Positions 5,058 through 15,090 of a stretch of DNA of 64,000 bases are shown here, piece by piece. This DNA comes from Parazoarcus communis SWub3 = DSM 12120 (GTDB taxonomy: Bacteria; Pseudomonadota; Gammaproteobacteria; Burkholderiales; Rhodocyclaceae), in assembly GCF_003226565.1 (NCBI RefSeq), contig NZ_QKOE01000008.1, positions 1 through 64,000 of the forward strand, read 5' to 3'. A program made the position numbers and the translations under genes. Every line of letters starts with the position of its first letter. The stretch's first letter is position 1. The notes beneath the pieces were generated by a model. The model was not told where the DNA came from, ran no database searches, and saw only the letters and a program-made list of their open reading frames with translations.

Positions 5058-7451
5058 ATGCATCAGACGCCTTCCTTTTTTCGCCGGGCCCCGCTGGCTT
5101 TGGCGCTTTCGCTGACCTTTGCCTGGCCCCTGGTGGCGCAGGCCCAGACACCGGTTGACGACCGCGTCAGCCAGCTGGCGATTGCCGCACAGCCCCTGGG
5201 GGCGGCGCTTAACGCGCTGTCGGCTGCGACCGGTGTGCCGATTGCGTTTTCGCCGGAGTGGGTGGCCGGCAAGATGGCACCGGCGCTGCAGGGCAGCTTG
5301 CCGCTGGGTCAGGCCCTGGCGTTGTTGCTGGCCGACAGCGGGCTGGAGGCAGTACGCCAGGGTGAGACCATGGTGGTGCAGCCGCAGCGACCGCGCACCG
5401 AAACCACCTTGCGCAGCGTCGAGGTGGCGGCGCCGGCGGTGTATGGCGTCACCCAGAACCTGAGCGCCAAGGTGGGCGCGGGGGCCTTGGGCCAGGTGAC
5501 GCAGAAGGACACGCCGTTTTCCAGCGCGGTGATCAGCAACGAGCAGATTCTGGAGCAGGCGTCGCAGAAGCTGGGCGAGCTGTTCATTCAGGACGCATCG
5601 GTGTCGGACAACAGCGGCACCTATACCGCGTGGGGCACTTACCTGACGGTGCGCGGCATGGAGCTTGACTGGCAGGGGTCTTACCGCATCGATGGCCAGC
5701 CGTTTCTGGGCTACACGGTGACGCTGCCGTACGAGCATTTCGAGCAGGTGGAGCTGCTGAAGGGGGCGACCGGTTTCATGTACGGGTTTGGCGCGCCCGG
5801 CGGCATGCTGAACTACGTCACCAAGAAGCCGACCGATGACACCACGCGCAGCGTCAGCCTGGGCTACAGCGCCAACAGCATTGCGCGCGGCACCGTCGAT
5901 CTGGGGGGGCGCCTGGGTGAGGACGGCGCGCTGGGTTATCGCTTTACCGCCACCCATGAGGAAGGCGATACCGCCAACGGCGGCCCGCTGCGGCGCGATT
6001 CGCTGCTGCTGGCGCTGGATGCCCGTTTGAGCGAGCGCCTGAGCTGGGATTTTCAGCTGATCTACCAGGATCGTCTGGCGAAGGATACCGAACCCAGCAT
6101 CACGCTGTTCAGCTACACCGATGGGCATCTGCCGGCCGAGATCCGCAATAGCGACAAGCTGGTGGGGCCGGGCAACTACATGGACAACCAGTTTGGCTTT
6201 GTCTCCACCGGCCTGCGCTATCGCCTGAACGCAGACTGGACGGCATCTACCCGCTTCAGCCAGAGTTATTCGCAAACGCGCCGCAACGAGTCGGTGCTGA
6301 ACCTGCAGAATGCCGCGGGCGATTATGTCAATGACCGCTCCGACTATGGCGAGCGCTACCAGTACCGCTACTGGGATGCGATGCTGCAGGGGCGCAGTGT
6401 GCTGGGGGGCATGGCCCACAATATTGTGGCGGGTGTGTCGTGGCAGAAGCAGATGAACGACGATGCCCGCAACTGGGTGTACAACGCGGGTGCCGGCACC
6501 GGCAACCTGCATCAGCAGAACACGGTGGCGTACTACAGCAGCGGTTCGCTGGGCGACCTGGATCTGTACCGCTCCGCCGAGGTGACCCAGAAGGCGGTCT
6601 TTGCCAGCGATCGTATCGAGCTGGACCCGCGCTGGTCGGTGCTGGCGGGCGTGCGCTGGACGCATTTCGAGCGTCGCAGCTGGACCGCCGCCGGGGTGGC
6701 CAACACGCCTTACAAAGAGCCCGGCATCATCACCCCGACCGTGGCGCTGATGTACAAGCTGGCCGACGACAGCACGGCTTACGCCAGCTATGTGGAATCA
6801 CTGCAGCAGGGCGGCACGGTGTCCAACAACCCCATCTACACCAATGCCGGCGAGGTGCTGGACCCGCTGGTCAGCAAGCAGTGGGAGCTGGGGGTGAAGA
6901 AGGACAGCACGCACTGGTCCGGCACCGCTGCGTTGTTCCGGGTGGAAAAAACCTCCGAGTATGACGAAAGCTGCGGGGTGTCGTGCCTGACCCGCAAGCA
7001 GAGCGGCAAGTCGGTGTTCCAGGGGCTGGAGCTGGGCGCCACCTTGCGCCTGAGCAGTCTGTGGAGCGTGGGCGGCAACCTGATGGCGCTGGATACCGAA
7101 TACGCCTCCGGTAGCGACTACGAGGGCAAACGGGTGGCCGGCGCTCCCCGCCTTGTGGCCACCGCCCAGGTGGCGTACAGCGTGCCGCAGGTTGCCGGGC
7201 TGCAGTTGCGCCTGGGGGCGAAGTACACCGGCAAGACGCCGCTGCGCCCCGACAACAGCCTGGATGTGGATGGCTACACCCTGGTCAGCCTGGGCGCGTC
7301 GTACGACACCCTGGTCAATGGCCATGCCACCACCTTTCGCGCCAACATCAACAATCTGCTGGATGACAAGTACTGGATGTACCAGTACGCCAACTACATC
7401 AAGGCCGGCGAACCGCGCACGTTCAACCTGAGCGCAACCGTGCACTTCTAA
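5058..7451 (+). CDS. TonB-dependent siderophore receptor with STN signalling domain
   Basis: Outer-membrane ferric-siderophore transporter of ~797 residues. A signal peptide ends near AQA (residues 1-30), followed by a periplasmic secretin/TonB short N-terminal (STN) domain (LGAALNALSAATGVPIAFSPE ... LADSGLEAVRQG), a plug domain (PFSSAVISNEQILE, LTVRGMELDWQGSYRIDG, VELLKGATGFMYGFGAPGG) and a 22-strand barrel ending in F (NLSATVHF). The STN domain marks it as a transducer that contacts FecR. ATG 5058 is preferred over GTG 5040 because it gives a clean signal peptide. The ligand cannot be deduced; the plug type resembles FpvA/FoxA-like receptors. Expression probably depends on the FecI-type sigma factor upstream. 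Confidence 0.9.
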   Translation: MHQTPSFFRRAPLALALSLTFAWPLVAQAQTPVDDRVSQLAIAAQPLGAALNALSAATGVPIAFSPEWVAGKMAPALQGSLPLGQALALLLADSGLEAVRQGETMVVQPQRPRTETTLRSVEVAAPAVYGVTQNLSAKVGAGALGQVTQKDTPFSSAVISNEQILEQASQKLGELFIQDASVSDNSGTYTAWGTYLTVRGMELDWQGSYRIDGQPFLGYTVTLPYEHFEQVELLKGATGFMYGFGAPGGMLNYVTKKPTDDTTRSVSLGYSANSIARGTVDLGGRLGEDGALGYRFTATHEEGDTANGGPLRRDSLLLALDARLSERLSWDFQLIYQDRLAKDTEPSITLFSYTDGHLPAEIRNSDKLVGPGNYMDNQFGFVSTGLRYRLNADWTASTRFSQSYSQTRRNESVLNLQNAAGDYVNDRSDYGERYQYRYWDAMLQGRSVLGGMAHNIVAGVSWQKQMNDDARNWVYNAGAGTGNLHQQNTVAYYSSGSLGDLDLYRSAEVTQKAVFASDRIELDPRWSVLAGVRWTHFERRSWTAAGVANTPYKEPGIITPTVALMYKLADDSTAYASYVESLQQGGTVSNNPIYTNAGEVLDPLVSKQWELGVKKDSTHWSGTAALFRVEKTSEYDESCGVSCLTRKQSGKSVFQGLELGATLRLSSLWSVGGNLMALDTEYASGSDYEGKRVAGAPRLVATAQVAYSVPQVAGLQLRLGAKYTGKTPLRPDNSLDVDGYTLVSLGASYDTLVNGHATTFRANINNLLDDKYWMYQYANYIKAGEPRTFNLSATVHF

Positions 7452-7525
7452 GCACGCCTGCCGCGCGCGCCCCGGCCGCGTTCCGGCGGCGGGGTGTGCG
7501 CGGCGACCGATGGAGACTGCAAGAC

Positions 7526-8986
7526 ATGAAAGCCAGAACGGTGGCCGCCTGGTCGTGGATACACAAATGGAGCAGCCTGGTCTGTACCCTGTTCATGTTG
7601 CTGTTGTGCCTGACCGGCCTGCCGCTGATCTTTCATCACGAGATCGAGCACCTGGCGGGCGATGCGGTCAGCACCGCGGAGATGCCGGCAGACACGCCGC
7701 GCTTCAACCTGGATCAGCTGGTGGACAACGCCCGGGCCCGCTTTCCGGGCAAGTACGTGATGTATCTGAGCCAGGAGGAGGACGACAAGAGCTTCTGGTA
7801 TGTGGCCCTGGCCGATCGCCTGGATGAAACCGAGAAGTTCGACGTGGCGGTGCTCGATGCCCGTACCGGCGAGCATCTGAAGGCGCCCGATTTCTATTCG
7901 GGTTTCATGTACTGGATGGCGCGCCTGCACATCGACCTGTTCATGGGGTTGCCCGGCATGTTGTTCCTGGGGTTCATGGGGCTGCTGCTGGTGCTGTCCA
8001 TTGTGTCGGGCGTGGTGCTGTACGCCCCTTTCATGCAGAAACTGCGCTACGGCGAGGTGCGCCGGGCGCGGTCGCGCCGCCTGTACTGGCTGGACCTGCA
8101 CAATCTGCTGGGCATTACCACCGTGGCCTGGGCGCTGGTGGTGGGCATCACCGGGGTCATCAACACGCTGGAAGAGCCCACCGTCAGCTACTGGCGCGAA
8201 CATCATCTGCAGCCCTGGCTGGCGCAGTACGGCGACGGCGAGCCGCCACCGCCGACGCGCTTTGCCTCGCTGGATGCCGCCGTGCGCCAGGCCGAGGCCG
8301 AGCAGCCGGGCATGCAGCTGAGCTACATCGCGTTTCCCGGGGTGCTTGGCGGCACGCCGCATCACTACAGCATCTACCTGCAGGGCAGCACGCCCTTTAC
8401 CTCCAAGCTGTACCAGCCGGTGCTGGTGGACGTGCTGACCGGCGAGAGTGCGGGCAGCGTGCCCCCGCCCTGGTATCTGCAGGCGCTATACCTGTCACAA
8501 CCGCTGCACTTTGGCGATTACGGCGGCATGCCGATGAAGATTCTGTGGGCGGTGCTCGACCTGATCACCATCGTGGTGCTGGTCAGCGGTCTGTACCTCT
8601 GGCTGTGGAAGCCCGGCCGACAGGGCCGCCCGCTTGCCCGGCCGGATGTGTCCCCCGCAGGTGCGGCGGCGGTCGGTGGGGGTTACCGCAGCGCGCCCAG
8701 GCCGGCTGCTGCCCCACCCGTGTTCCGCATCCCCCTGCTGCTGGCCGGCCTGACCCTGCTGGGCCTGATTGCCGGCTTGCTGGGCGACGGCCTGCTGGAC
8801 GGGCTGGCCTGGGCGGGCCTCGGCTTGCCCGTGTTGCTGGGGCTGCACAAGGCGCTGGGCGCGCACGGGAGGCGGCGAGGCAGGCAGGGTGATGACCAGG
8901 CGCTGGCGCGACCGGATGTACGTGCCGATGGCGGAGCAACTGACGGCTTGCGGCCGCCGGGGCCGGGCGTGCCGACGCAGCCTTGA
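7526..8986 (+). CDS. PepSY-associated transmembrane protein (putative siderophore/iron reductase type)
   Basis: The 486-residue inner-membrane protein opens with AAWSWIHKWSSLVCTLFMLLLCLTGLPLIFHHEI, the typical first helix of PepSY_TM proteins, followed by a periplasmic PepSY region, paired helices (FMGLPGMLFLGFMGLLLVLSIVSGVVLY; LHNLLGITTVAWALVVGITGVIN), a second PepSY stretch and two more helices. Conserved His residues in IHKW, HIDLF and DLHNLLG could bind haem. Members commonly sit next to TonB siderophore receptors and are thought to assist ferric-siderophore reduction at the inner membrane. It begins 74 bases after the receptor, probably in the same operon. The Ala/Gly/Pro-rich C-terminal tail is unlike the core. 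Confidence 0.8.
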   Translation: MKARTVAAWSWIHKWSSLVCTLFMLLLCLTGLPLIFHHEIEHLAGDAVSTAEMPADTPRFNLDQLVDNARARFPGKYVMYLSQEEDDKSFWYVALADRLDETEKFDVAVLDARTGEHLKAPDFYSGFMYWMARLHIDLFMGLPGMLFLGFMGLLLVLSIVSGVVLYAPFMQKLRYGEVRRARSRRLYWLDLHNLLGITTVAWALVVGITGVINTLEEPTVSYWREHHLQPWLAQYGDGEPPPPTRFASLDAAVRQAEAEQPGMQLSYIAFPGVLGGTPHHYSIYLQGSTPFTSKLYQPVLVDVLTGESAGSVPPPWYLQALYLSQPLHFGDYGGMPMKILWAVLDLITIVVLVSGLYLWLWKPGRQGRPLARPDVSPAGAAAVGGGYRSAPRPAAAPPVFRIPLLLAGLTLLGLIAGLLGDGLLDGLAWAGLGLPVLLGLHKALGAHGRRRGRQGDDQALARPDVRADGGATDGLRPPGPGVPTQP

Positions 8987-9076
8987 TGTTCAGGGGCACG
9001 CCCCGCAGCGTATGACGGGATAGGGGGGCGGCTGCGGGGTGGAAGGCGCCTGGCGCTTTACGGGTTGTGGCGCCGT

Positions 9077-9688
9077 TTAAATACCCGGGATGGTGCGCAG
9101 CATGTTTGCACCGGCAGGGGACAAGAGCCAGCCGAGGGCGCCACAGTTCAGGACGACAGTGATCCAGAATGTGGTCTGGAAGGAGGGCTTTGTCGACTTG
9201 TGTCGCAGCAGTCGCTGCGCAAGCAAGGCGCCGGGCCAGCCACCTATCAGCGCAAAAACATGCAGCGTGCTCTCGCGAGTGCGCCATTGATCGCGTTGTG
9301 CGGCGGATTTGTCGATGGCGTAGGCGATGAAGGCAATCAGACTGGCGCCTGAATAGAGCATGAGCACTGCAGCCGGCAGCCGGCCAAGGTGCACCGCCGC
9401 GCCAATCAGCAGCAGAAATCCGAAGGCAATGACAAAAGGCAGCTTGCTGCGGCCCCGCGCACGGGGCGGGGCGATCCGTGTGCCGACATAGGCGACGGTC
9501 CTGGCTTGCGCGCGGCCCTTGTCGTCGACCGCCAGTTCGTAAGTGACGAGTTCGTCACCTACCGGGCGCAGCTGCCGTCCGGAGAAGGCGTTGATGTGCA
9601 GGAAAACCTGGGCTCCACCACCATTGGGCGTGATGAAGCCGAAACCTTTGTCGTCGTTCCAGCGAGTGATTCGACCTTGATGGCGCAT
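9077..9688 (-). CDS. Cold-shock domain + DUF1294 membrane protein
   Basis: The ~203-residue protein has an N-terminal cold-shock nucleic-acid-binding domain (GRITRWNDDKGFGFITPNGGGAQVFLHINAF, with the RNP1-like KGFGFI), then three to four membrane segments containing the DUF1294 signature (YAIDKSAAQRDQWRTRESTLHVFALIGGWPGALLAQRLLRHKSTKPSFQ in pieces). This two-domain architecture is widespread in Proteobacteria; function unknown. ATG 9688 is chosen because it starts the cold-shock domain; the frame extends further up without homology. It lies 70 bases downstream of the fusion helicase on the same strand. Confidence 0.85.
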   Translation of the reverse strand: MRHQGRITRWNDDKGFGFITPNGGGAQVFLHINAFSGRQLRPVGDELVTYELAVDDKGRAQARTVAYVGTRIAPPRARGRSKLPFVIAFGFLLLIGAAVHLGRLPAAVLMLYSGASLIAFIAYAIDKSAAQRDQWRTRESTLHVFALIGGWPGALLAQRLLRHKSTKPSFQTTFWITVVLNCGALGWLLSPAGANMLRTIPGI

Positions 9689-9758
9689 GGATGTCAGGTG
9701 CGTGTGAGTGATCCCGCACATCATAGTGGGTGGTTTTGTCTCGCACCCTGTCAAAGCG

Positions 9759-12700
9759 TCACGGTCGGTATTCGATTTCCGGCAGGACCAGTTCCCATGT
9801 CTGGCATGACAGGGCCTGCTCGTGGTCCTTGGCGTGACGGACCAGTATCGCTGCGACGCGCACGGCGATGATCGCGCCTGCCGGAGGCTGGAACTTGGAT
9901 GACATGCGCCCGACGGGCACGCCGGATACGTCGGTGATCTCCCAGCCCTTGCCGTCGCTTCTGGGACACAGTTCGAGCGGGCTGCCGACGTCGAGTGCGG
10001 CGAGGGCACGGTGGATGGGGGCGCCGGGCGCGAAGCGACCGGGCCATGACAGGAAGACTTTTTCTTGATCGGCGTACCAGGTGCGGTGTGTGGCGCGAGG
10101 GTCTGGGGCTTGGGGTGTGGGTTGGGAGCGTAGTGCCAGACCTTGCAGGCTGCGGATGAAAGGATGGTGGCCGCCCATCGCTTCACACAGCGTCAGCGAT
10201 TGACGCGCCCGGGTCATCGCGACGTAGAACAGCCGGCGTTCGTCGTCGCTGCGGCCTTGCCAGCCCCCACCGTCGAGAATCAGGACATGGTCGAATTCCA
10301 GCCCTTTGGCCCGGTGTGCGGTCATCAGTGCCATGGGGGCGTTGGCACGGGCTGAGGTGGCGGGCTTGCCGATGGCGCCGAAGTCGTACAGCGACTCGAT
10401 GAGGTCATCGACCATCAGCGCTCCGCTGGGTGCTGCGCTGTCGGTGTCCAGGATGAACTGGGCCAGCGCGGCGCGGTAGGGGTGTTCGATGGTGCTGGCG
10501 ACGGGTACGCCGAAGCGGTGGCGGAACCAGCGTGTCAGGACGCCGGCCTTGAGCAACACGCGGCGACGCGCATGGGGGCGCTGTCTGCCGAGGACGGTCA
10601 GCAGGGCATTGCCCTCGCGGGTGTGGTGCAGGTGAACTTGGCCACCGTCGCGTTGCATCTGTACCGGAATGTCATTCAGGCGGCATAGTGCGGCGATGGG
10701 TTCCAGATCCTCCCAGCGGCGGGCGATCACGGCGAAGCGACCCCATTGCCCACCAGCTTGTGCAGCGGGGCCGGTCTGCAGATCGTGCAGGCGCTTGAGT
10801 TCGCCAAGGGCGATTTGCGCTTCCTGGTGAGGGTTGCGGGGGACTTCGAGCACATGAACACGGCCGCGGGCGAGCGTATCGAGTGCTTCCTGTGGGCCGC
10901 CATGGGGCAGGTTGTGCCGGGCATGGTCGATACGGATGTCCTGGCCGGTCTTCATGCGCTCGCGCGCGGGTTCGATGATGCGGTTGGCCGCGTGGATGAT
11001 GTGCTGGGTGGAACGGTAGTTTTCCATCAGCGCGTAGCGTCGCGCGTGGTAGTCGGATTCGAATTGGCGGATGTAGCGCACACTGGCGCCGTCGAACGCA
11101 TAGATGTTCTGGTCGTCATCGCCAACCACCATCAGCGAGACGCGGTCTTCTTCGGTCTGCAGCGTGCGACCGGCGACGGCGCTGATCAGGGCGTAGTGGT
11201 CGCCGTTGATGTCCTGATATTCATCGACGAGCAGGAAGCGCAGGCCGGCGAGCAGGCGGTCGCGCAGAATCGATGGAGCGACAGCGTCTGCAGCGGTGTC
11301 GGGTGTGTCCGGTCCGTTTTCTGCGCTACGCAGGCGTCGGGTGGCCTGGCGGATGACCTCGCCGAAATCCACGGCGTCACCCCGTTCGATGGCGACGGCA
11401 TAGCTGGTGCCGGTCAGCCGCATGGCCAGGCCGTGCAGGGTCTGCACCGCGACGCCCGCAGCATCGCTACCGACCAGCGCCCATAGACGACGGCGGATTT
11501 CATTGGCCGCCGAGCGGTTGTAGGCCAGTACCATGATCTCTTCGGGCAGGACCATGCATTCACGCAGCAGCCAGGCGACGCGATGGACGATGACCCGGGT
11601 CTTGCCCGCACCCGGGCCCGCCAGCACCAGGTGGTTGCCTTCAAGGGGGGCGGCGACGATGGCTTGTTGGTCGGGGTTGGCCAGGTTGGTGAGGATGCGC
11701 CGGTGGGCCTCCTCGGTGGTGGCGATCTCGAGGACGTCCTTGCGGCCAGCGAAGTAGCGCTGCACGAATTCGGCCCGTTCGAGGCTGAAGTAGTCGAATA
11801 CAAAGCTCATGGCGGCCTGCAGCTTGTCGATGGCGAGCTTGGCGTATTCGGCCATGACATGGACCTGGACGATCTTGTCCTGGTAGTGCAGGGCGAGTTC
11901 GGCGTAGTCGGATTTCTTGAACTGGCGGCGGCGTGCCTCGGGGTTGAGGGTAATGCTCATGGCTGCACGGAAGACCGCCTTGCCGCGTGCGAGGTGCAGC
12001 ACCTCGTTGGCGTCGAGGTAGAGCAGGGTGGCCGAGAGCGCGCTGTCCCACTGGCGGATGTCGAGGTCGGCGAGCGTGGTGTCAGCCTGCAGTGCGGCTT
12101 CGAGTTCGCCTTGCTTGCAGGTGACCAGCAGGGTGTTGCCTTGCCGGCGGCGCAGGAACTCGGTGAGCAGTGCGCGAGCCAGATGCATGCGCCGGGCGCG
12201 GATGGTGTCGATGTCCGCCCAGCTGCGCAGCAGCTTCAGGTACCGGCTATCGGCCGATTGCGGACGCAGGGCAAAGAAGCCGCGTTGGGCTGCACCTTGA
12301 CCAAAGGGTTCGGCAAAGGATTTCAGCAGGCGGGTAAGCCGTTCGGGGTCGAAGTCGATCTGGGTGTCACGTCGCAGGGTGTCGCACAGGCGGCGTACGT
12401 TGAGTACTTGCCAGTTTTCCTGATCAGCGTCGGGTGCGGCCTCGCGCAGATTGGCAAGCAGGGCGTCCTCGATGCGAGCCAGTTCGTCGAGCCGCTGCAC
12501 GGTGTCCGGGTCGCGGTACAGGGTGATGCCGATTTCGGTGTCGTTCGACAGCAGTTTCCAGCGGTCCAGCTCGCGCAGCATGTTTTGCAGCGCGCGTGAA
12601 TCGCGTCCGGTGATGAGCATCAGGTCGTCGGTGGATAGACCTTCGTCATCATTGGCCTGGATCAGGGCGGAGAGGATGCGGACATAGGGCTCGATGTCGG

Positions 12701-14924
12701 CGTCGGCGCCCAGCTTGCGCTGCAGCAGTGCGCGTGCCTCGTCGAGCGTTGCGACCAGCAGGCTGCCCGGGAAGACCCGGGTGTGGTTTTCGTGGCGTTC
12801 GAGCAGGCGGGCTTCTTCCAGCCAGGCGACGGCGATGCGTACCTTGGTGTCGGCATCGCCTGCGTCGGGGTCGATGCGGTGTTTGTCGGGTATCTCGAGC
12901 AGGATCTCGCCGGCGGTGACGACCACTTCACCTTCGCCGCGATCCTTGCGTTCGATGGCGCGTAGCGCCTTCAGGATGGAGAGGATGTCGTGCTGAGTCA
13001 GCCGGGCGTTTCTGAGCAGGCGGAACTGGACGTCGAGGTCGGTTTCGTCATAGAGCAGCACGCAGCGTGCAGCTTCCTGGTCACGCCCGGCACGGCCGGC
13101 TTCCTGCAGGTAGTTTTCCAGCGAACCGGGGGTGTCGAGGTGGATGACCAGACGCACGTCGGGCTTGTCCACGCCCATGCCGAAGGCGTTAGTGGCGGCA
13201 ATGACGCGCAGGCTGCCGGCGAGGAAGGCTTCCTGCACCGCGCGTTTTTCCGTCGGCAGCATGCCACCGTGGAAATGGCCGCAGGCGAGCCCGGCCTCTT
13301 TCAGGAATGAGGACAGCTCTTCGACGGTTTTCTGGCGGGCGCAGAAGACAATGGCGCCGCCTTCCTCACGCAGGGCGTCTTGCAGCAGGCGAAGAACCTC
13401 GCCGTACTTGAGCGTGCCGGGTACTGGACGAACTTCATAGTGCAGGTTTTCGCGCTTGACGCCGCCTTCCTGTCGATCCAGGACGATGCCCAGACGTTTC
13501 TCGAAATGCGTGCAGATGTCGTCCACCACGTCGGGTTTGGCGGTGGCGGTAAAGCAGTGTACCGGCGAGGGGGCGTTTTTCTGGCGGGCCTTGATGAAGC
13601 GCGACACATACAGGTAGTCGGGACGGAAGTCGTGCCCCCACTTCGACAGACAGTGCGCTTCGTCGAACACCCAGGCGCCGATCTGTCGGTGCATCAGCGC
13701 GTTGGTGAAGGCGGTGCTGCGGAACTGCTCGGGGGCGACGAAGATCAGGCCGAGATCACCCAGGCGCAGCTTGTCGAGCATGGCTTGGCGCTCGAGCGGG
13801 TTGAGCAGGCTGTTGAGGTAGCCTGCACAGGTGATGCCGCGAGCTTCGAGGTTGTCGACCTGATCCTTCATCAGCGACTGCAGCGGCGAGATGACCACGG
13901 TCAGGCTGCCGTTGCGGTAGTAGCGCGCCAGCGCGGGCAACTGGAAACACAGCGACTTGCCCCCGCCAGTGGGCAGGATGGCAAGTGTCGAGCGGCCGGC
14001 AAAGCCGTTTTCGACAATGGTTTGCTGCAAGGAGCGGCCGTCGGGGGTGGTGGGGGTGGCGCGAAAGCGGGTAATACCCGGGAAATAGCGTGGCAGCAGG
14101 GCTTCGATGTGGTGCTGCTCGCGACACCAGACGCACTCGGGGTCGCTGCAGGGTGTGTCGCGCAGCATGGCGAGGGCCTCACCGACCTTGGGGACGCTGT
14201 GCATGACCCAGGGTGGCAGTACCGAGTTGCCGCCGGCGACCCGCAGCCATGTCAGGGTGTAAGCCAGTGCCCGATGCCAGCTCGGGTCGGGCAGGCATTG
14301 TTCGATGAGCCGGCGCTGGCCGCTGATGCAGACCTTGCCGGCGCTGGCACGCTGCCAGGCAAGGGCGGCGTCGCCCAGCTTTGGACGCAAGGCGCGACGC
14401 AGGGTGGCGAAGAAGTTGGCTAGGCCGCTGCCGTTTTCCGGGGCCAGCAGGAAGTGCAGGCAGCAGGCTTCGTCCGGGTCTTCAGCCACCCGGCGTTGCA
14501 GGGCTTCGGTCTGGTCGAGGAAGAGGGTGTAGGCCAGTTCGGCATCCCGCACCGGATCATTGCGGGTGGTGGTGCAGAGTTTGTAATCCTTGACCAGGTG
14601 ATGGTAGGGGTTCTGCGGGAAGGCGATTGGCGACAGTTCGAGTGTATCGATCAGCGGCAAGCGGTGCAGCGCGAGGCCTGGGTGCAGGGTGGCCAGCGCG
14701 GGCTGGTCAAAGGCGGTGACGTTGTGACCAAGGACGAAGGCGGCCCCTTCGGTCAGCCGATCAAGCTGCTGCTGCAGGTCGCGGGCCTTGCCCGACAGGC
14801 GCAAGCGGGCGTCGAGGTCCGGGCGGAACACGCCCAGTTCGCGCAAGGCGAGACGGTCGTGGCGGGCGGTTTCGATGTCGAGGCACAAACACCGCGCGCG
14901 CGGCGCAGAGAGTGGGTCGGCCAT
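9759..14924 (-). CDS. Fusion DNA helicase: DnaQ-like exonuclease + RecQ + UvrD/Rep domains
   Basis: The 1721-residue protein joins three DNA-processing modules. Residues ~10-150 are a DEDD 3'-5' exonuclease-like domain (CLDIETARHD with Asp16/Glu18, LGHNVTAFDQ, DPVRDAELAY). A CysX4CysX2Cys-type cluster near 270 (CSDPECVWC) precedes a RecQ superfamily-2 helicase (Walker A TGGGKS near 317, DEAH near 418, QEAGRAGRD). A superfamily-1 UvrD/Rep helicase follows (GPGAGKT near 1103, DEYQDI near 1231, GDDDQNIYAFDGA, VAMTRAR near 1567). All motifs look intact. Some Proteobacteria carry such long RecQ-family proteins, but their biological role is not settled; repair, recombination or defence are possible. 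It stands alone, with a toxin-antitoxin pair upstream. Confidence 0.85.
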   Translation of the reverse strand: MADPLSAPRARCLCLDIETARHDRLALRELGVFRPDLDARLRLSGKARDLQQQLDRLTEGAAFVLGHNVTAFDQPALATLHPGLALHRLPLIDTLELSPIAFPQNPYHHLVKDYKLCTTTRNDPVRDAELAYTLFLDQTEALQRRVAEDPDEACCLHFLLAPENGSGLANFFATLRRALRPKLGDAALAWQRASAGKVCISGQRRLIEQCLPDPSWHRALAYTLTWLRVAGGNSVLPPWVMHSVPKVGEALAMLRDTPCSDPECVWCREQHHIEALLPRYFPGITRFRATPTTPDGRSLQQTIVENGFAGRSTLAILPTGGGKSLCFQLPALARYYRNGSLTVVISPLQSLMKDQVDNLEARGITCAGYLNSLLNPLERQAMLDKLRLGDLGLIFVAPEQFRSTAFTNALMHRQIGAWVFDEAHCLSKWGHDFRPDYLYVSRFIKARQKNAPSPVHCFTATAKPDVVDDICTHFEKRLGIVLDRQEGGVKRENLHYEVRPVPGTLKYGEVLRLLQDALREEGGAIVFCARQKTVEELSSFLKEAGLACGHFHGGMLPTEKRAVQEAFLAGSLRVIAATNAFGMGVDKPDVRLVIHLDTPGSLENYLQEAGRAGRDQEAARCVLLYDETDLDVQFRLLRNARLTQHDILSILKALRAIERKDRGEGEVVVTAGEILLEIPDKHRIDPDAGDADTKVRIAVAWLEEARLLERHENHTRVFPGSLLVATLDEARALLQRKLGADADIEPYVRILSALIQANDDEGLSTDDLMLITGRDSRALQNMLRELDRWKLLSNDTEIGITLYRDPDTVQRLDELARIEDALLANLREAAPDADQENWQVLNVRRLCDTLRRDTQIDFDPERLTRLLKSFAEPFGQGAAQRGFFALRPQSADSRYLKLLRSWADIDTIRARRMHLARALLTEFLRRRQGNTLLVTCKQGELEAALQADTTLADLDIRQWDSALSATLLYLDANEVLHLARGKAVFRAAMSITLNPEARRRQFKKSDYAELALHYQDKIVQVHVMAEYAKLAIDKLQAAMSFVFDYFSLERAEFVQRYFAGRKDVLEIATTEEAHRRILTNLANPDQQAIVAAPLEGNHLVLAGPGAGKTRVIVHRVAWLLRECMVLPEEIMVLAYNRSAANEIRRRLWALVGSDAAGVAVQTLHGLAMRLTGTSYAVAIERGDAVDFGEVIRQATRRLRSAENGPDTPDTAADAVAPSILRDRLLAGLRFLLVDEYQDINGDHYALISAVAGRTLQTEEDRVSLMVVGDDDQNIYAFDGASVRYIRQFESDYHARRYALMENYRSTQHIIHAANRIIEPARERMKTGQDIRIDHARHNLPHGGPQEALDTLARGRVHVLEVPRNPHQEAQIALGELKRLHDLQTGPAAQAGGQWGRFAVIARRWEDLEPIAALCRLNDIPVQMQRDGGQVHLHHTREGNALLTVLGRQRPHARRRVLLKAGVLTRWFRHRFGVPVASTIEHPYRAALAQFILDTDSAAPSGALMVDDLIESLYDFGAIGKPATSARANAPMALMTAHRAKGLEFDHVLILDGGGWQGRSDDERRLFYVAMTRARQSLTLCEAMGGHHPFIRSLQGLALRSQPTPQAPDPRATHRTWYADQEKVFLSWPGRFAPGAPIHRALAALDVGSPLELCPRSDGKGWEITDVSGVPVGRMSSKFQPPAGAIIAVRVAAILVRHAKDHEQALSCQTWELVLPEIEYRP

Positions 14925-15090
14925 GCAGGAAGCGTGGAGAAAGGAATTCGGCCGATTCTATCCGGATGTTTCGTGCATTACCGATGCATGTGACACGGCA
15001 TACGGTATGAATGATGCCGCACCCGCTGCTGGATGGTGCGGGTGGGGGAATCGTTTGCGAGCGGCCGTTGCCATTGGGCTGCAACCGGCA

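Noticed and set aside
4818-6665. 615-codon minus-strand frame opposite the TonB receptor
   Set aside because: Long open antisense frames are common in GC-rich genes; the protein is His/Arg/Gln-rich and lacks any motif, while the plus strand encodes a full receptor.
10746-14423. Several 240-350 codon plus-strand frames opposite the fusion helicase
   Set aside because: Antisense shadows of a gene whose motifs are intact throughout; no ribosome sites or domains.
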